Below, piece by piece: positions 49,474 to 59,496 of a stretch of 64,000 nucleotides of DNA. Under the pieces are notes generated by a model that was not told the DNA's origin, made no database searches, and saw only the letters and a list, made by a program, of their open reading frames with translations. Positions within the stretch are counted from its first letter, which is position 1, and every line of letters starts with the position of its first letter. Origin of the DNA: Bacillus alveayuensis (GTDB taxonomy: Bacteria; Bacillota; Bacilli; Bacillales; Aeribacillaceae); contig JAUSTR010000001.1 of NCBI GenBank assembly GCA_030812955.1, forward strand, positions 372,001-436,000, written 5' to 3'. The position numbers and the translations under genes are program-made.

Positions 49474-49623
49474 ATGCGTGTAAATATCACGTTAGCTTGC
49501 ACAGAATGTGGTGAGCGTAACTATATTTCGACAAAAAATAAACGCACAAATACAGAACGTATAGAGTTAAAAAAATATTGTCCAAGAGATAAGAAGCATA
49601 CTTTACATCGTGAAACAAAATAA
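49474..49623 (+). CDS. rpmG: 50S ribosomal protein L33 (type 1)
   Basis: A 49-residue protein starting [18 protein letters not shown]. The first CxxC (CTEC) is intact, while the second zinc pair is reduced to one cysteine ([13 protein letters not shown]), as in the B. subtilis rpmGA product. GGAGGG precedes the ATG by 7 bases. Too short for many ORF callers. A terminator follows at once. Confidence 0.95.
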   Translation: MRVNITLACTECGERNYISTKNKRTNTERIELKKYCPRDKKHTLHRETK

Positions 49624-49656
49624 AACAGTAGGAAATGCATTTCCTGCTGTTTTTTT
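49624..49656 (+). terminator. Intrinsic terminator after rpmG
   Basis: ACAGTAGGAAAT and ATTTCCTGCTGT form a 12-bp stem with a short loop, followed by seven T. Confidence 0.9.
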
Positions 49657-49686
49657 ATGATCATAAACAACTTGGGGGGAAAATAA

Positions 49687-50262
49687 TTGAATAAGTTACA
49701 ATACCGTAACATGGTCAAACAAAAATTGGCTTTAATAAAAGATGATACTTACGAAAAGATGTCTAATCAAATCGCTCATCGCTTATATGAAAACACGTAC
49801 TGGAAAACGGCAGCCACTATTGGGATAACGATATCGAAAGGAAAAGAAGTCAATACGTATCCAATTATACAACAGGGTTGGGAAGAAGGAAAAAAGATAG
49901 CTGTTCCCAAATGTTATCCAAAAGAAAAGCGGATGGAATTTCGATATATTCATTCATTCGACCAGTTAGAATCTGTATACTTTGGATTAAAAGAGCCAAT
50001 TGTTGCTGAAACGGAGCTTTGTGAAGCAAAGGAAATAGATCTAATGATTGTTCCAGGTATTGTTTTTGATCCGAAAGGCTACCGGATTGGATATGGAGGG
50101 GGTTATTACGATCGCTATTTAAAACATTTTCATCAGCAAACGATTTCACTTGCTTTTTCATGTCAGATAATTGATAAAATTCCATTTGATGACCATGATA
50201 TACCTGTGAAACAAATAATTACAGAAATAGGTACGGTGAACTGTATACATGACGGCCGTTAA
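49687..50262 (+). CDS. yqgN: 5-formyltetrahydrofolate cyclo-ligase
   Basis: A 191-residue enzyme that converts 5-formyl-THF to 5,10-methenyl-THF using ATP. The C-terminal signature GYRIGYGGGYYDRYL is present, and MIVPGIVFD precedes it. The start is TTG at 49687, 7-8 bases after GGGGGG. Its end overlaps the DUF92 gene by 14 bases. Confidence 0.94.
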   Translation: MNKLQYRNMVKQKLALIKDDTYEKMSNQIAHRLYENTYWKTAATIGITISKGKEVNTYPIIQQGWEEGKKIAVPKCYPKEKRMEFRYIHSFDQLESVYFGLKEPIVAETELCEAKEIDLMIVPGIVFDPKGYRIGYGGGYYDRYLKHFHQQTISLAFSCQIIDKIPFDDHDIPVKQIITEIGTVNCIHDGR

Positions 50263-51043
50263 TATAATCTCCTTTCTTTTCATATTTTTTCTTTCAATCA
50301 GCGGCGTTTTTTTGAAGCTATTAACTTTTACTGGGTCTCTCGCAGCATTTGCAATTGGGTTAAGCATTTATATTGGCTTTGGCTGGAATGGACTAATCGT
50401 ATTGGGCATCTTTTTTGCATCATCGAGTTTATGGAGTAAATATAAAAAAGAAAAGAAACAAAGTCTTGAAAAAATTGTAGAAAAAGGAGATCAGCGCGAT
50501 AGCTTTCAAGTATTAGCCAATGGTGGTATTCCCGCAATCATGGCCATTTGTTCTTTTATCTATTATGATGTAGCTCCATGGGAGTCGTTATTTGCCGTTG
50601 CGATTGCAAGCGCTAATGCTGACACTTGGGCATCAGAAATAGGAACTTTAAGTAAAAGAAAACCACGGTTATTATGGTCATTTAAAGAAGTGGATATAGG
50701 GACTTCAGGTGCGGTGACAATGCTTGGTACACTGGCTGCTTTTTACGGTGCCAGTCTCATCGGAATAGCATTCTATATGTTATTTACACAGGATGTTATT
50801 GTTTTGTTTACGGTAATCCTGTTTGGGTTTATCGGAAGCCTTTTGGACACGGTATTAGGGAGTACTTTACAAGTGAAATATCGATGTAAAGTATGCCGTA
50901 TCAAGACGGAAAAAAAGGTTCATTGCAATAATCGTGCGCAAAAAATACACGGCTTATCCTTTATGAACAATGATGGGGTCAATTTTTTATCCATAACGCT
51001 AGCCACATTGCTTTCTTATTTGTTTTATATTTTGATTTTTTAA
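50249..51043 (+). CDS. DUF92 family membrane protein
   Basis: A 264-residue integral membrane protein with about six segments. The family core ANADTWASEIGTLSKRKPRL near residues 124-143 is the DUF92/TMEM19 signature, as in plant phytyl-phosphate kinase relatives, so a prenyl-lipid or CTP-linked role is possible but unproven. A CxxC-containing cytoplasmic loop (KVCRIKTEKKVHC) lies near residue 220. Translationally coupled to yqgN. Confidence 0.88.
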   Translation: MTAVNIISFLFIFFLSISGVFLKLLTFTGSLAAFAIGLSIYIGFGWNGLIVLGIFFASSSLWSKYKKEKKQSLEKIVEKGDQRDSFQVLANGGIPAIMAICSFIYYDVAPWESLFAVAIASANADTWASEIGTLSKRKPRLLWSFKEVDIGTSGAVTMLGTLAAFYGASLIGIAFYMLFTQDVIVLFTVILFGFIGSLLDTVLGSTLQVKYRCKVCRIKTEKKVHCNNRAQKIHGLSFMNNDGVNFLSITLATLLSYLFYILIF

Positions 51044-51108
51044 ATTTGCTGTTTATTTACGGATAAAGACTCCTCTTTTAACAAATGTTAAAAGCAGGAG
51101 GGGTTTTG

Positions 51109-51294
51109 ATGAAACAATTAAAAAGTTTGATCCTGTTATTCATAGGTGTTTTGATGATTGTTCAATTTCGTTATCAAATATTAAACATGCTTCTTGGACA
51201 AAAAATCATTCGTCATATTTTCATTAGTCTTGCTCTTAATATTCCGTATATGAAAGAACGTTTCCTCAAAAATGCATTATTATTTCAATCTTAA
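51109..51294 (+). CDS. yqgO: YqgO-like small membrane protein
   Basis: A 61-residue protein with one N-terminal membrane helix (residues ~3-20) and a second amphipathic stretch containing NMLLGQKIIRHIFISLALNI. The start at ATG 51109 follows GGAGGGG. Position and size fit YqgO; its function is unknown. Confidence 0.7.
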   Translation: MKQLKSLILLFIGVLMIVQFRYQILNMLLGQKIIRHIFISLALNIPYMKERFLKNALLFQS

Positions 51295-51429
51295 CATCGT
51301 AAATGTCTTGGCTGGCTCAGAGGGAGAGGCGGCCATTATTTTATTTTCTGCCTCTTTTGGTTACAGTTTCATTTATAAAACATCAATGGCTTGTTATAAT
51401 AGAAAAAAATGTTTCGGAGAGATCAAAAA

Positions 51430-52620
51430 ATGGTTATTTATCAAGACTATCTTTTTTGGCGATTAATTGAAAATTTAGTCATTCAAAAACATTTTCGACT
51501 TGTCAATCTATCATCTGATCATCATGAAGTGTGGCTTGAGCCTGCCAATCGTAAAGATTTTCAGCTAATTCGTTTAAAACGCTTTGATATTGATTGGAGC
51601 AATTGGATTGCACAAGATCTAGACGCATCCTTATCAACATTTGAATCCATTCGCAAACAATCTTATAAGCCTAGTTTAAATATTTTAAATGTTTACATAT
51701 CTACATATGAACCTGTTGATGAATGGCGCCATATAGTACAAAGGCCTTTAACGAAAGGACGCACGGCATTAAAAACGATTTTCATTGACAAGGAGCATAA
51801 GACGGAAGGAATAGTTTCTCTTGAAGAAGCGCTTTCCGTTTCATTTGCAACGTTATTGAATCATTTGGAATTTTATCATGTTGACCAAATGGATTATGAA
51901 CAATTAAATAGGATTAAACATACTGTTGTTACATTTGCGAATCAACAAATTAGACAAGAACGGGAAATTTTTGAGAGGGGAAAGCCGTTTTTTACTTATA
52001 TTTTTTTAGGGGTACAAATGTTTATGTTTTTAGTTCTCGAGCTGTTTGGGGGAAGTACCAATACGAACACCTTAATTTTTTTTGGTGCTAAAGTGAATGA
52101 ACTCATCTATCAAGGTGAATGGTGGCGGCTTATCACTCCAATTTTTTTACATATAGGCTTTTTGCACTTATTAATGAATTCCTTTGCTTTGTATTATATT
52201 GGGACTACTGTTGAAAAGATGTACGGATCTTGGCGGTTTTTATTTATTTACCTATTTGCAGGTATTATTGGTTCATTTTTAAGTTTTGTTTTTAGTCCCG
52301 CCATTTCTGCTGGAGCCTCAGGATCCATTTTTGGATTGTTTGGTTCTTTATTGCTGCTAGGCATCATGAAGCCGAATTTGTTTTTTCGTACAATTGGACC
52401 GAATATCTTAATTGTGATCGCCATAAATTTAGCTCTGGGATTTACGATTCCAAATGTTGATAATGCAGGGCATATTGGTGGATTAATGGGCGGATTTATT
52501 GCCGCCTTAATTGTACAACTACCGAAAATGTCCCGTTTATTTTTACGACTTGTTGGAGTTATATTATCGATAGGGCTAGTGTATGGACTTTTTTACTATA
52601 GCTTTTATCTTGGGAGTTAA
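51430..52620 (+). CDS. gluP: Rhomboid intramembrane serine protease GluP (short form)
   Basis: A 396-residue protein. A soluble N-terminal domain (~1-175) precedes seven membrane segments with rhomboid motifs GEWWRLITPIFLHIG, catalytic S297 in GASGSIFG, and H348 in NAGHIGG. The start at ATG 51430 follows CGGAGAG; ATG 51409 is possible. The B. subtilis homologue YqgP is about 507 residues with C-terminal TPRs (from memory); this protein ends just after the last membrane segment (FYYSFYLGS), so the TPR part is missing. Confidence 0.93.
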   Translation: MVIYQDYLFWRLIENLVIQKHFRLVNLSSDHHEVWLEPANRKDFQLIRLKRFDIDWSNWIAQDLDASLSTFESIRKQSYKPSLNILNVYISTYEPVDEWRHIVQRPLTKGRTALKTIFIDKEHKTEGIVSLEEALSVSFATLLNHLEFYHVDQMDYEQLNRIKHTVVTFANQQIRQEREIFERGKPFFTYIFLGVQMFMFLVLELFGGSTNTNTLIFFGAKVNELIYQGEWWRLITPIFLHIGFLHLLMNSFALYYIGTTVEKMYGSWRFLFIYLFAGIIGSFLSFVFSPAISAGASGSIFGLFGSLLLLGIMKPNLFFRTIGPNILIVIAINLALGFTIPNVDNAGHIGGLMGGFIAALIVQLPKMSRLFLRLVGVILSIGLVYGLFYYSFYLGS

Positions 52621-52671
52621 TGAGTGAGGGCTTATAAGATGTCAATGTAAAGGGAAAAGGAGTGATGTTAC

Positions 52672-53073
52672 GTGGTACATGAAAGCTACGTAAAAGTACG
52701 TTTTTGTGAAACAGACGCATTAGGGCACGTAAATAATATCAGTTACTTTATTTATTTAGAAGAAGCAAGAATCAATTTTTTTCGTGATATCGGCTTTCAG
52801 GTTGATCCTAAAAAATGGAATTTTATTTTAGCATCTACGAAATGTGATTTTGTAAAGCAGGCCTATTTTAATCAGAAGCTCTGTATTCTTACTTCAGTTT
52901 CGCATATTGGTACAAAAAGTTTTCGTCTTAGTTCTAGAGTCGTAGATGAGGAAACGAATCAACTAATTGCGAATGGAGAGGCGGTAGTTGTTTATTTTGA
53001 TTTTCAAAAACAACAAAGTGCTGCAATCCCTCCTCAACTAAAAGAAGAGTTAACAAAATATATGGCTACCTAA
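52672..53073 (+). CDS. 4-hydroxybenzoyl-CoA-type acyl-CoA thioesterase
   Basis: A 133-residue hotdog-fold thioesterase of the YbgC/FadM type. The catalytic-region motif is FCETDALGHVNNISYFIYLEEAR (D and H of ETDALGHVNN). The GTG start follows AAAGGAGTGATG. A decayed crotonase gene follows directly, suggesting it once belonged to an acyl-CoA degradation unit. Substrate unknown. Confidence 0.9.
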   Translation: MVHESYVKVRFCETDALGHVNNISYFIYLEEARINFFRDIGFQVDPKKWNFILASTKCDFVKQAYFNQKLCILTSVSHIGTKSFRLSSRVVDEETNQLIANGEAVVVYFDFQKQQSAAIPPQLKEELTKYMAT

Positions 53074-53074
53074 T

Positions 53075-53215
53075 AAAAATCGGCCAATCGCACGAATATT
53101 TCCATGGTTTTTTCAAGAACGAATCACCCAAACTTTAATGATTCAAACAGAAGATCATCTCGAAGGAGTTCGCGCATTTCAAGAGAAAAGAAAACCTCAA
53201 TTTCAAGGAAAGTAG
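53075..53215 (+). pseudogene. Remnant of enoyl-CoA hydratase (crotonase) 3' end
   Basis: An uninterrupted frame without a start reads RPIARIFPWFFQERITQTLM and then EDHLEGVRAFQEKRKPQF before ending QGK at TAG 53213. The terminal EG-RAF-EKRKP-F-GK pattern is the C-terminus of enoyl-CoA hydratases. The remaining ~210 residues are gone, so this is a 3' remnant left by a deletion whose other edge is the thioesterase stop. From 53216 to 53360 nothing is recognised. Confidence 0.7.
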
Positions 53216-53360
53216 CAAACGAATCAATCCCATTTTTACAGTTCGGTAGATTAGAAGTATTCTAGATTGTTGTTCCACGGGCTAAATTAACCCGTGGTTT
53301 TTCGCTGTTGAATTCGAAAGTTCTTGTTAGATTTATGAATGTCTATCGTCGTATATTACC

Positions 53361-54242
53361 TTATTCAAAACTAATCCGTTGATATAATTTATAAGGATAA
53401 CCGCTTTTCCCTTCAATAAGCACAAGAAGATGAGAATGATCTTTTGCAACTAAAATAAGCGGTACACTGCTTCCAATAGGGTCTTCAATCGATCCGTCTT
53501 TTTGTTTTAGTCCGAGAAAATAATTTTTATATAGCCCTTCCCACAATTTTCCGATCACGATTTGTGTCTGTTCAAAAGTTAATCCATTTAGTGCTTTTTC
53601 ATTATAGGACGATAATTCCGTGAATGGTATTGGATAATATTGAGACTCATCAATCTGAAAATGTTTCATGAGAGAATTCCAGCGATAGTGCAGATGTTGA
53701 TTTTGAATATGATCCAATATTTCTTTCCATTCGTTTTCCTCCCTTGTTTCTGGTGTGCGAAAAGAGGTTAAAGGACTAAACGATGAATGAATAACATATA
53801 GGTGGTCATCACTCATTTTTTGGACACTGTGGATCGCTTCTTCATTTATATGAATTTCCCCGTAATGAAAAGAAATGGCTTGATAATGGCTGCTGTCTTT
53901 TCCAGTTACCTTCACATATTGAGCGAGTTTTTGACTATTGTCCTCCCATTCAGACAATGTATCCCTCAAAATACCGTCAGCAAATAACATCGAAATATCT
54001 TGTCGTAAATAAATTTCTTCACTCGTTGAAGAATGAACATCCCATTCAATAGCATATTCCTCTGAATTTTTTTTTCCGATCAACGATAACGTTGTATATG
54101 TTTCGGTAAAAAACACTTGATCGCTTAAAGGAAAAAAGATGATGCTTTCACGAACAGAAAAAAGTTTAGATAAATAGATCGTCATAGCAAGGACGAATGA
54201 AAGGAATAAAAAAAACTTCCATTTTCGTTTCAACATGACCAT
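53361..54242 (-). CDS. Hypothetical membrane-anchored extracytoplasmic protein
   Basis: A 293-residue protein I do not recognise. One N-terminal membrane segment (~residues 7-25) follows a KRKWK positive patch, then a ~265-residue extracytoplasmic region of mixed strands and helices with no cysteines and no catalytic motif I can name (it ends GKSGYPYKLYQRISFE). The start at 54242 lies 8 bases after GGAG on the minus strand. It is monocistronic and divergent from spoVAF. Confidence 0.75.
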   Translation of the reverse strand: MVMLKRKWKFFLFLSFVLAMTIYLSKLFSVRESIIFFPLSDQVFFTETYTTLSLIGKKNSEEYAIEWDVHSSTSEEIYLRQDISMLFADGILRDTLSEWEDNSQKLAQYVKVTGKDSSHYQAISFHYGEIHINEEAIHSVQKMSDDHLYVIHSSFSPLTSFRTPETREENEWKEILDHIQNQHLHYRWNSLMKHFQIDESQYYPIPFTELSSYNEKALNGLTFEQTQIVIGKLWEGLYKNYFLGLKQKDGSIEDPIGSSVPLILVAKDHSHLLVLIEGKSGYPYKLYQRISFE

Positions 54243-54497
54243 TTTGATCACTCCGACCGTACAAGTATGTTAAGAAATATGCTTGTCATGAACGAAATAT
54301 CACTTAAATGGTATGTTTTTTAAAAAAATTGTCCATGATGGCTAAAGAAAAAACGTGAGGAATCGAAAAGTTACAGTGCATGTTGGCTCTTGTGATCCGA
54401 CCAATGTAATTAAATTCCATCTTCGTAGATGGGTGATTCACTTTATTTGGGAAAAGCCATATAGGTGCTTTGATCTCAATAGAAATGGAGAATTGCG

Positions 54498-55961
54498 ATG
54501 AAACAAAAAAAGATTGAACATAAAGTTTCAGCGGAAATTAGGAAAAATCGCCATTTTTTAAATGAAAAATTAGGTGTCGATAAAAGTTTTGACGTTATTA
54601 AGCTTGATGTCACATATGCTGAACGTGATATGACATTTTATATGATTGACGGTTTTGTTAAAGATGACATTCTTCATTATTTAATGGAATTTTTGGCGAA
54701 GCAAAAGCGCGAAACATTAGAAAAACATACTCTTGAAAAATTGATTAAAACGTATATACCGTATGTTGAGATTGACACAACAGATGACTTAGAAAAAATT
54801 GTTGATTATGTTCTGGCAGGGCCTTCTGTTCTCATTGTGGATGGTTTAGAGTATGCAATCGTAATTGATGCTAGAACATACCCTGTTCGGGGACCAGAAG
54901 AGCCCGATATGGAAAGGGTTGTAAGAGGCTCTAGAGACGGTTTTGTGGAAACGATTGTTTTTAACACAGCGTTAACGCGGAGAAGGGTAAGAGATCCATC
55001 TTTACGAATGGAGTATATACAAGTAGGTAGAAGATCGAAGACTGACATTGTCGTTTGTTATATAGAGGATATTGCCGACAGACATCATGTTGAGGAAGTG
55101 AAAAAAGCTCTCGCTCGTATTGATACTGATGGGCTACCAATGGCTGAAAAGACAATTGAAGAATTTTTATCTGGAAGACATTGGAATCCTTATCCGCTTG
55201 TGAGATATACGGAACGCCCTGATACAGCTGCTGTACATTTGTTTGAAGGACATGTCATTATTTTTGTAGATGGTTCACCGAGTGCGCTTATTACTCCAAC
55301 GACTTTTTGGCATCATTTGCAGCATATGGAGGAATATCGAAATAAACCATTTACAGGTGCCTATTTAAGATTTGTCCGTTTTATCGGAGTATTTGCATCC
55401 ATTTTTCTTTTACCATTATGGTATTTACTTGCTGAAAACCGAGAAATGGTTCCGAACTTCATGGGATTTATCGGTACAAAAGAAGAGGGGTCCGTTCCGT
55501 TATTGCTGCAGTTTATCATCATTGAATTAGGCATTGATTTATTGCGAATGGCCGCGATTCATACTCCGTCATCCTTAGCAACTGCATTAGGATTAATAGC
55601 TGCATTGATGATCGGACAAGTAGCGGTAGAAGTTGGACTTTTATCAAATGAAGTCATTTTATATTTGTCAATGGCTGCAATTGGAACGTTTGCGACCCCA
55701 AGTTATGAGCTGAGTTTAGCTAATCGATTGACTCGTATGGGGCTTTTGTTAGCAGCTGGATGGCTTGGACTATTAGGTTATGTCATTGCTGCAACATTAT
55801 GGCTCTTAATGTTAGCAAGATTAAAATCATTCCAAGTCCCTTATTTATGGCCATTCATTCCATTTAATTATCGTGCACTTCGTGATGTGTTTATCCGCTC
55901 ACCAATTCCTTTAAAAAACCGAAGACCGCGGTTTCTCCATCCTCGAGACCCCGACCGTTAA
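54498..55961 (+). CDS. spoVAF: GerA/SpoVAF family spore germination protein
   Basis: A 487-residue protein of the GerA-type germinant receptor A-subunit family, closest by eye to SpoVAF. A large N-terminal domain (~1-285; FYMIDGFVKDDILHYLMEFL, DIADRHHVEEVKKAL) is followed by four to five membrane segments (~290-455), and an RRPRFLHPRDPDR tail. There are no neighbouring gerB/gerC or spoVAA-AE genes, so it is an orphan here. Expected in the spore inner membrane. Confidence 0.85.
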   Translation: MKQKKIEHKVSAEIRKNRHFLNEKLGVDKSFDVIKLDVTYAERDMTFYMIDGFVKDDILHYLMEFLAKQKRETLEKHTLEKLIKTYIPYVEIDTTDDLEKIVDYVLAGPSVLIVDGLEYAIVIDARTYPVRGPEEPDMERVVRGSRDGFVETIVFNTALTRRRVRDPSLRMEYIQVGRRSKTDIVVCYIEDIADRHHVEEVKKALARIDTDGLPMAEKTIEEFLSGRHWNPYPLVRYTERPDTAAVHLFEGHVIIFVDGSPSALITPTTFWHHLQHMEEYRNKPFTGAYLRFVRFIGVFASIFLLPLWYLLAENREMVPNFMGFIGTKEEGSVPLLLQFIIIELGIDLLRMAAIHTPSSLATALGLIAALMIGQVAVEVGLLSNEVILYLSMAAIGTFATPSYELSLANRLTRMGLLLAAGWLGLLGYVIAATLWLLMLARLKSFQVPYLWPFIPFNYRALRDVFIRSPIPLKNRRPRFLHPRDPDR

Positions 55962-55994
55962 GACAACAGATGATTATCACTGTTGTCTCTTTTT
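55961..55994 (+). terminator. Intrinsic terminator after spoVAF
   Basis: AGACAACAG and CTGTTGTCT form a perfect 9-bp stem with an 11-base loop, followed by CTTTTT. Confidence 0.85.
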
Positions 55995-56084
55995 GTAGCT
56001 TGGAAATGAAAAAGTAGAACACTTGTTGACAAGAGGGTTTTAATCTAGTCCATTAAAGTGAATTTGTTTTCTACCATTTACTTC

Positions 56085-56112
56085 TTGACGGCTAAATGGG
56101 ATTCTTTATACT
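56085..56112 (+). promoter_or_regulatory. Promoter of yqgQ-glcK
   Basis: TTGACG (56085-56090) and TATACT (56107-56112), spacer 16, 40 bases before yqgQ. Confidence 0.6.
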
Positions 56113-56152
56113 TGAATATGTACTGATACATTGAGTTAGAAGGTGACAGTGT

Positions 56153-56368
56153 TTGAAAACGATTTATGATATACAGCAGCTGTTAAAACAGTACGGGACG
56201 ATTATTTATATCGGGGACAGAATGGCTGATTTGGAATTAATGGAAGAGGAAATCAAACAGCTATACGAATCAAAGTTGATTGAAGCGAAAGATTATCAGA
56301 TGGCCCTGCTTTTGTTGAGACAAGAAATGCAGCGGGAACGGGAAAAACATTTGAAAAATAAAGGATGA
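56153..56368 (+). CDS. yqgQ: DUF910 family protein YqgQ
   Basis: A 71-residue three-helix protein of the YqgQ/DUF910 family, function unknown, classically paired with glcK. It reads [20 protein letters not shown] then [12 protein letters not shown]. The TTG start follows AAGGTGA by 6 bases. Its stop region overlaps the glcK ribosome site. Confidence 0.9.
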   Translation: MKTIYDIQQLLKQYGTIIYIGDRMADLELMEEEIKQLYESKLIEAKDYQMALLLLRQEMQREREKHLKNKG

Positions 56369-56373
56369 GGAAA

Positions 56374-57339
56374 ATGACAGAAACATATCTTGTTGGGGTT
56401 GATCTCGGCGGAACAACGATTAAATTAGCGTTTATAAACATGAATGGAGTATTAATTGAAAAGTGGGAAATACCAACGAATAAAAAAGATAACACGATTG
56501 TGGAAGACATCGCCAAAGCCATTGAAGAAAAAGCAAAATCCATCGGAATTTTAAAAGACCAACTTGCTGGTATAGGAATGGGGGCTCCAGGACCTGTCAA
56601 TCTTGAAACAGGTGTAGTTTATCAAGCGGTAAATTTAGGATGGGAAAATTATCCTTTGAAAGAAAAGCTTGAACAGGCAATAGGTTTGCCAGCAATTATT
56701 GATAACGATGCAAACATTGCCGCATTAGGGGAAATGTGGAAAGGAGCAGGACAACAGGCAAAAGATTTAATATGTGTTACGCTTGGCACAGGTGTTGGCG
56801 GCGGTATTATTGCAAACGGTGAAGTTATTCACGGTGTACGTGGTGCTGGAGGAGAAATTGGTCACATAACTGCTGTTCCTGAAGGAGGAGCCCGATGCAA
56901 CTGTGGGAAAACAGGCTGCTTAGAAACGATTGCTTCTGCGACTGGTATTGTTCGCATCGCCATTGAAAAAATGCAAAAGATTGAAACAAGTATTTTAAAT
57001 GATCTTTATGAACAAAACGGTAAACTTACCGCTAAAGATGTTTTTGATGCTGCAAGAAAACAAGATCAAGCAGCGCTTGAAGTCATTGAAGAAATGTCCT
57101 TTCATTTAGGACTTGCATTAGCAAATTTAGCAAATGGCTTAAATCCAGCGAAAATCGTCATCGGCGGAGGAGTTTCACGAGGTGCTGATTTATTTATAGA
57201 AAATGTGACATTTTATTTTAACAAATTTGCGTTTCCAGCCGTAGCAAAGGGTGCTGAAATACGAGTTGCCACACTCGGGAATGATGCGGGAGTTATTGGG
57301 GGCGCATGGCTTGTAAAATCGAAAATCATGAATCACTAG
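56374..57339 (+). CDS. glcK: Glucokinase (ROK family)
   Basis: A 321-residue ROK kinase that phosphorylates glucose entering by non-PTS routes. ATP-binding [13 protein letters not shown] at the N-terminus, catalytic [11 protein letters not shown], and zinc motif [10 protein letters not shown] with the upstream GGEIGH are all present. The start at ATG 56374 ([13 protein letters not shown]) is preferred because GGATGAGG precedes it; ATG 56365 overlaps yqgQ. Confidence 0.96.
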   Translation: MTETYLVGVDLGGTTIKLAFINMNGVLIEKWEIPTNKKDNTIVEDIAKAIEEKAKSIGILKDQLAGIGMGAPGPVNLETGVVYQAVNLGWENYPLKEKLEQAIGLPAIIDNDANIAALGEMWKGAGQQAKDLICVTLGTGVGGGIIANGEVIHGVRGAGGEIGHITAVPEGGARCNCGKTGCLETIASATGIVRIAIEKMQKIETSILNDLYEQNGKLTAKDVFDAARKQDQAALEVIEEMSFHLGLALANLANGLNPAKIVIGGGVSRGADLFIENVTFYFNKFAFPAVAKGAEIRVATLGNDAGVIGGAWLVKSKIMNH

Positions 57340-57345
57340 CATTTT

Positions 57346-57372
57346 AGCGCTTATCAAGCGCTTTTCTTTTTT
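57346..57372 (+). terminator. Intrinsic terminator after glcK
   Basis: AGCGCTT and AAGCGCT form a 7-bp stem with a three-base loop, followed by TTTTCTTTTTT. The remaining 245 bases to the next gene show no gene. Confidence 0.8.
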
Positions 57373-57617
57373 GTGCTAATGATACAACATTTTGAATGAA
57401 TAGTGAAACTTTTTATGAAGTTTTACGTCTATATAGTGGGAGAAAGAGACACCTAAAATATAAGTCTAACATCATATTGTAATACTAATATTAAAAAACA
57501 TTGATTTTTTGTAAAAGAAGTATTAAGATATGAGTTAGTTGAATTGTTGTTAACCCTAAAAAATGGAAAAAATAATTTATATGAATGCGCAGTTTCCACC
57601 GTTAAGGAGGTTTAATT

Positions 57618-59495
57618 ATGCGTAAAAACACGTTTTCCAAGATTTCCTTTTTGCTACTAGCAACAGCTTTGATGTGGTTGAAAACGTATATTGTCTACAA
57701 AACTAGCTTTGACATAAAAATAGAAAACTTTACACAAGAGTTTATTTTATTTATCAACCCGTTAAGTTTTTTGTTGGTTATTTTTGGTATTGGTCTTTTT
57801 ATGAAGGAAAAAAACCGGAACCGTTGGGTAATCGGTACAAATATTTTAATGACCATCATCTTATTAGCTAACATGATTTTTTATCGTTTTTACAATGATT
57901 TTTTAACCATTCCAGTTCTCTTCCAAGCTAGTAACATGGGCGATTTAGGAAGCAGTATTACAGAACTCATTCAACCAATTGATTTATTAATGTTTATTGA
58001 TATTGCCTTTTTAATATGGATTTCACGAAAACCTTATTTCCGAAAAGCTGCCAAAACAACAAGAAAAGAACGAACTGCGTATTTTTTAATGGCGGCAGCG
58101 ATTTTCTTTTTTAACTTAGGATTAGCTGAAACAGAACGTCCGCAATTACTAACCCGTTCTTTTGACCGTGAAATGTTGGTCAAGAACATTGGTGCCTATA
58201 ATTTCCATATTTATGATGCATTACTTCAGTCGAAAACATCAGCACAGCGAGCGCTTGCTGATAGCAACAATTTGGTGGAAATTGAGAATTATTTAAATGC
58301 AAATGAAAAACAGCCGAATGAGGAAATGCATGGAATTGCGAAAGGACGTAATGTTTTTATTGTTTCTTTAGAATCCTTCCAAAATTTTGTGATTAATGAA
58401 GAGCTTAATGGGCAAGAAATTACGCCATTTTTAAATGATTTCATCAAGCAAAGCTACTACTTTGATAATTTTTATCATCAAACAGGACAAGGAAAAACAT
58501 CGGATTCTGAGTTTTTATTAGAAAACTCATTGTATCCGCTTGGTCGTGGGTCTGTATTCTTTACTCATGCTAACAACGAGTATAATGCAACACCGGAGAT
58601 TTTGAAGAATTACGGTTATTATACTGCTGTTTTCCATGCAAATAATCGCACGTTTTGGAATCGCGATGTGATGTATAATGCGTTAGGTTATGATCACTTC
58701 TTCTCAATGAAGGACTTTGAAATAATGGAAGAAAATTCGGTAGGTTGGGGACTAAAAGATATTCCGTTTTTTGAACAGTCTGTACAAATGTTAAAGGATC
58801 TGCCTCAGCCGTTCTATACAAAATATATTACATTAACGAATCACTTCCCGTTTGAATTAGAGGAAGAAGATAAGTTTATCGAGGAATTTGATTCGAATGA
58901 TCGTGTTGTAAACCGTTATTTTACAACGGTTCGTTATACAGATGAAGCAGTAAAAGTGTTTATTCAAAAATTAAAAGAGGCAGGACTTTATGATAATTCG
59001 GTCATTATCTTATATGGTGACCATTATGGAATTTCTGAAAACCATAATACAGCGATGAGCCAGTTTTTAGAAAAAGAGGAAATTACACCATTTGATACTG
59101 TGCAATTGCAGCGTGTCCCATTAATTATTCATATACCTGGAATTACTGATCAAAATCCGAAAGTCTTCCATCATGTTGCAGGACAAATTGATTTGAAACC
59201 AACCATTTTAAACTTGCTTGGTATTGATCAAGAAAATGACATTCAATTTGGTACAGATTTATTTGCTAAAGATCGTTTACCGTTTGTAGTATTGCGTGAT
59301 GGAAGCTTTATTACGGATAAACATGTTTATACACGAGGTGTATGCTATAAAATTGAAACTGGTGAACCGGCGGAAGATGCAAATGCTTGTGAACCGTATA
59401 TGGAAAAAGCGAAAAATGAATTAGATTATTCAGATGAAATCATTTACGGAGATTTACTCAGATTTTTTGAAAAAGAAAAGGATCATCAAAATTAA
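57618..59495 (+). CDS. yqgS: Lipoteichoic acid synthase family protein (YqgS-like)
   Basis: A 625-residue LtaS-family enzyme that polymerises glycerol phosphate on the outer membrane face. Five membrane segments occupy residues ~1-180; the extracellular sulfatase-type domain (~235-600) has the threonine nucleophile in [19 protein letters not shown] and metal ligands in [19 protein letters not shown] precedes the ATG. By position it corresponds to YqgS rather than the main LtaS (YflE); paralogue choice is inferred. Confidence 0.92.
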   Translation: MRKNTFSKISFLLLATALMWLKTYIVYKTSFDIKIENFTQEFILFINPLSFLLVIFGIGLFMKEKNRNRWVIGTNILMTIILLANMIFYRFYNDFLTIPVLFQASNMGDLGSSITELIQPIDLLMFIDIAFLIWISRKPYFRKAAKTTRKERTAYFLMAAAIFFFNLGLAETERPQLLTRSFDREMLVKNIGAYNFHIYDALLQSKTSAQRALADSNNLVEIENYLNANEKQPNEEMHGIAKGRNVFIVSLESFQNFVINEELNGQEITPFLNDFIKQSYYFDNFYHQTGQGKTSDSEFLLENSLYPLGRGSVFFTHANNEYNATPEILKNYGYYTAVFHANNRTFWNRDVMYNALGYDHFFSMKDFEIMEENSVGWGLKDIPFFEQSVQMLKDLPQPFYTKYITLTNHFPFELEEEDKFIEEFDSNDRVVNRYFTTVRYTDEAVKVFIQKLKEAGLYDNSVIILYGDHYGISENHNTAMSQFLEKEEITPFDTVQLQRVPLIIHIPGITDQNPKVFHHVAGQIDLKPTILNLLGIDQENDIQFGTDLFAKDRLPFVVLRDGSFITDKHVYTRGVCYKIETGEPAEDANACEPYMEKAKNELDYSDEIIYGDLLRFFEKEKDHQN

Positions 59496-59496
59496 G

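Noticed and set aside
49474..49623. Loss of a zinc cysteine pair in L33 as a possible defect
   Set aside because: The same single-cysteine second motif is found in the B. subtilis rpmGA product (from memory), so it is the normal form of this paralogue.
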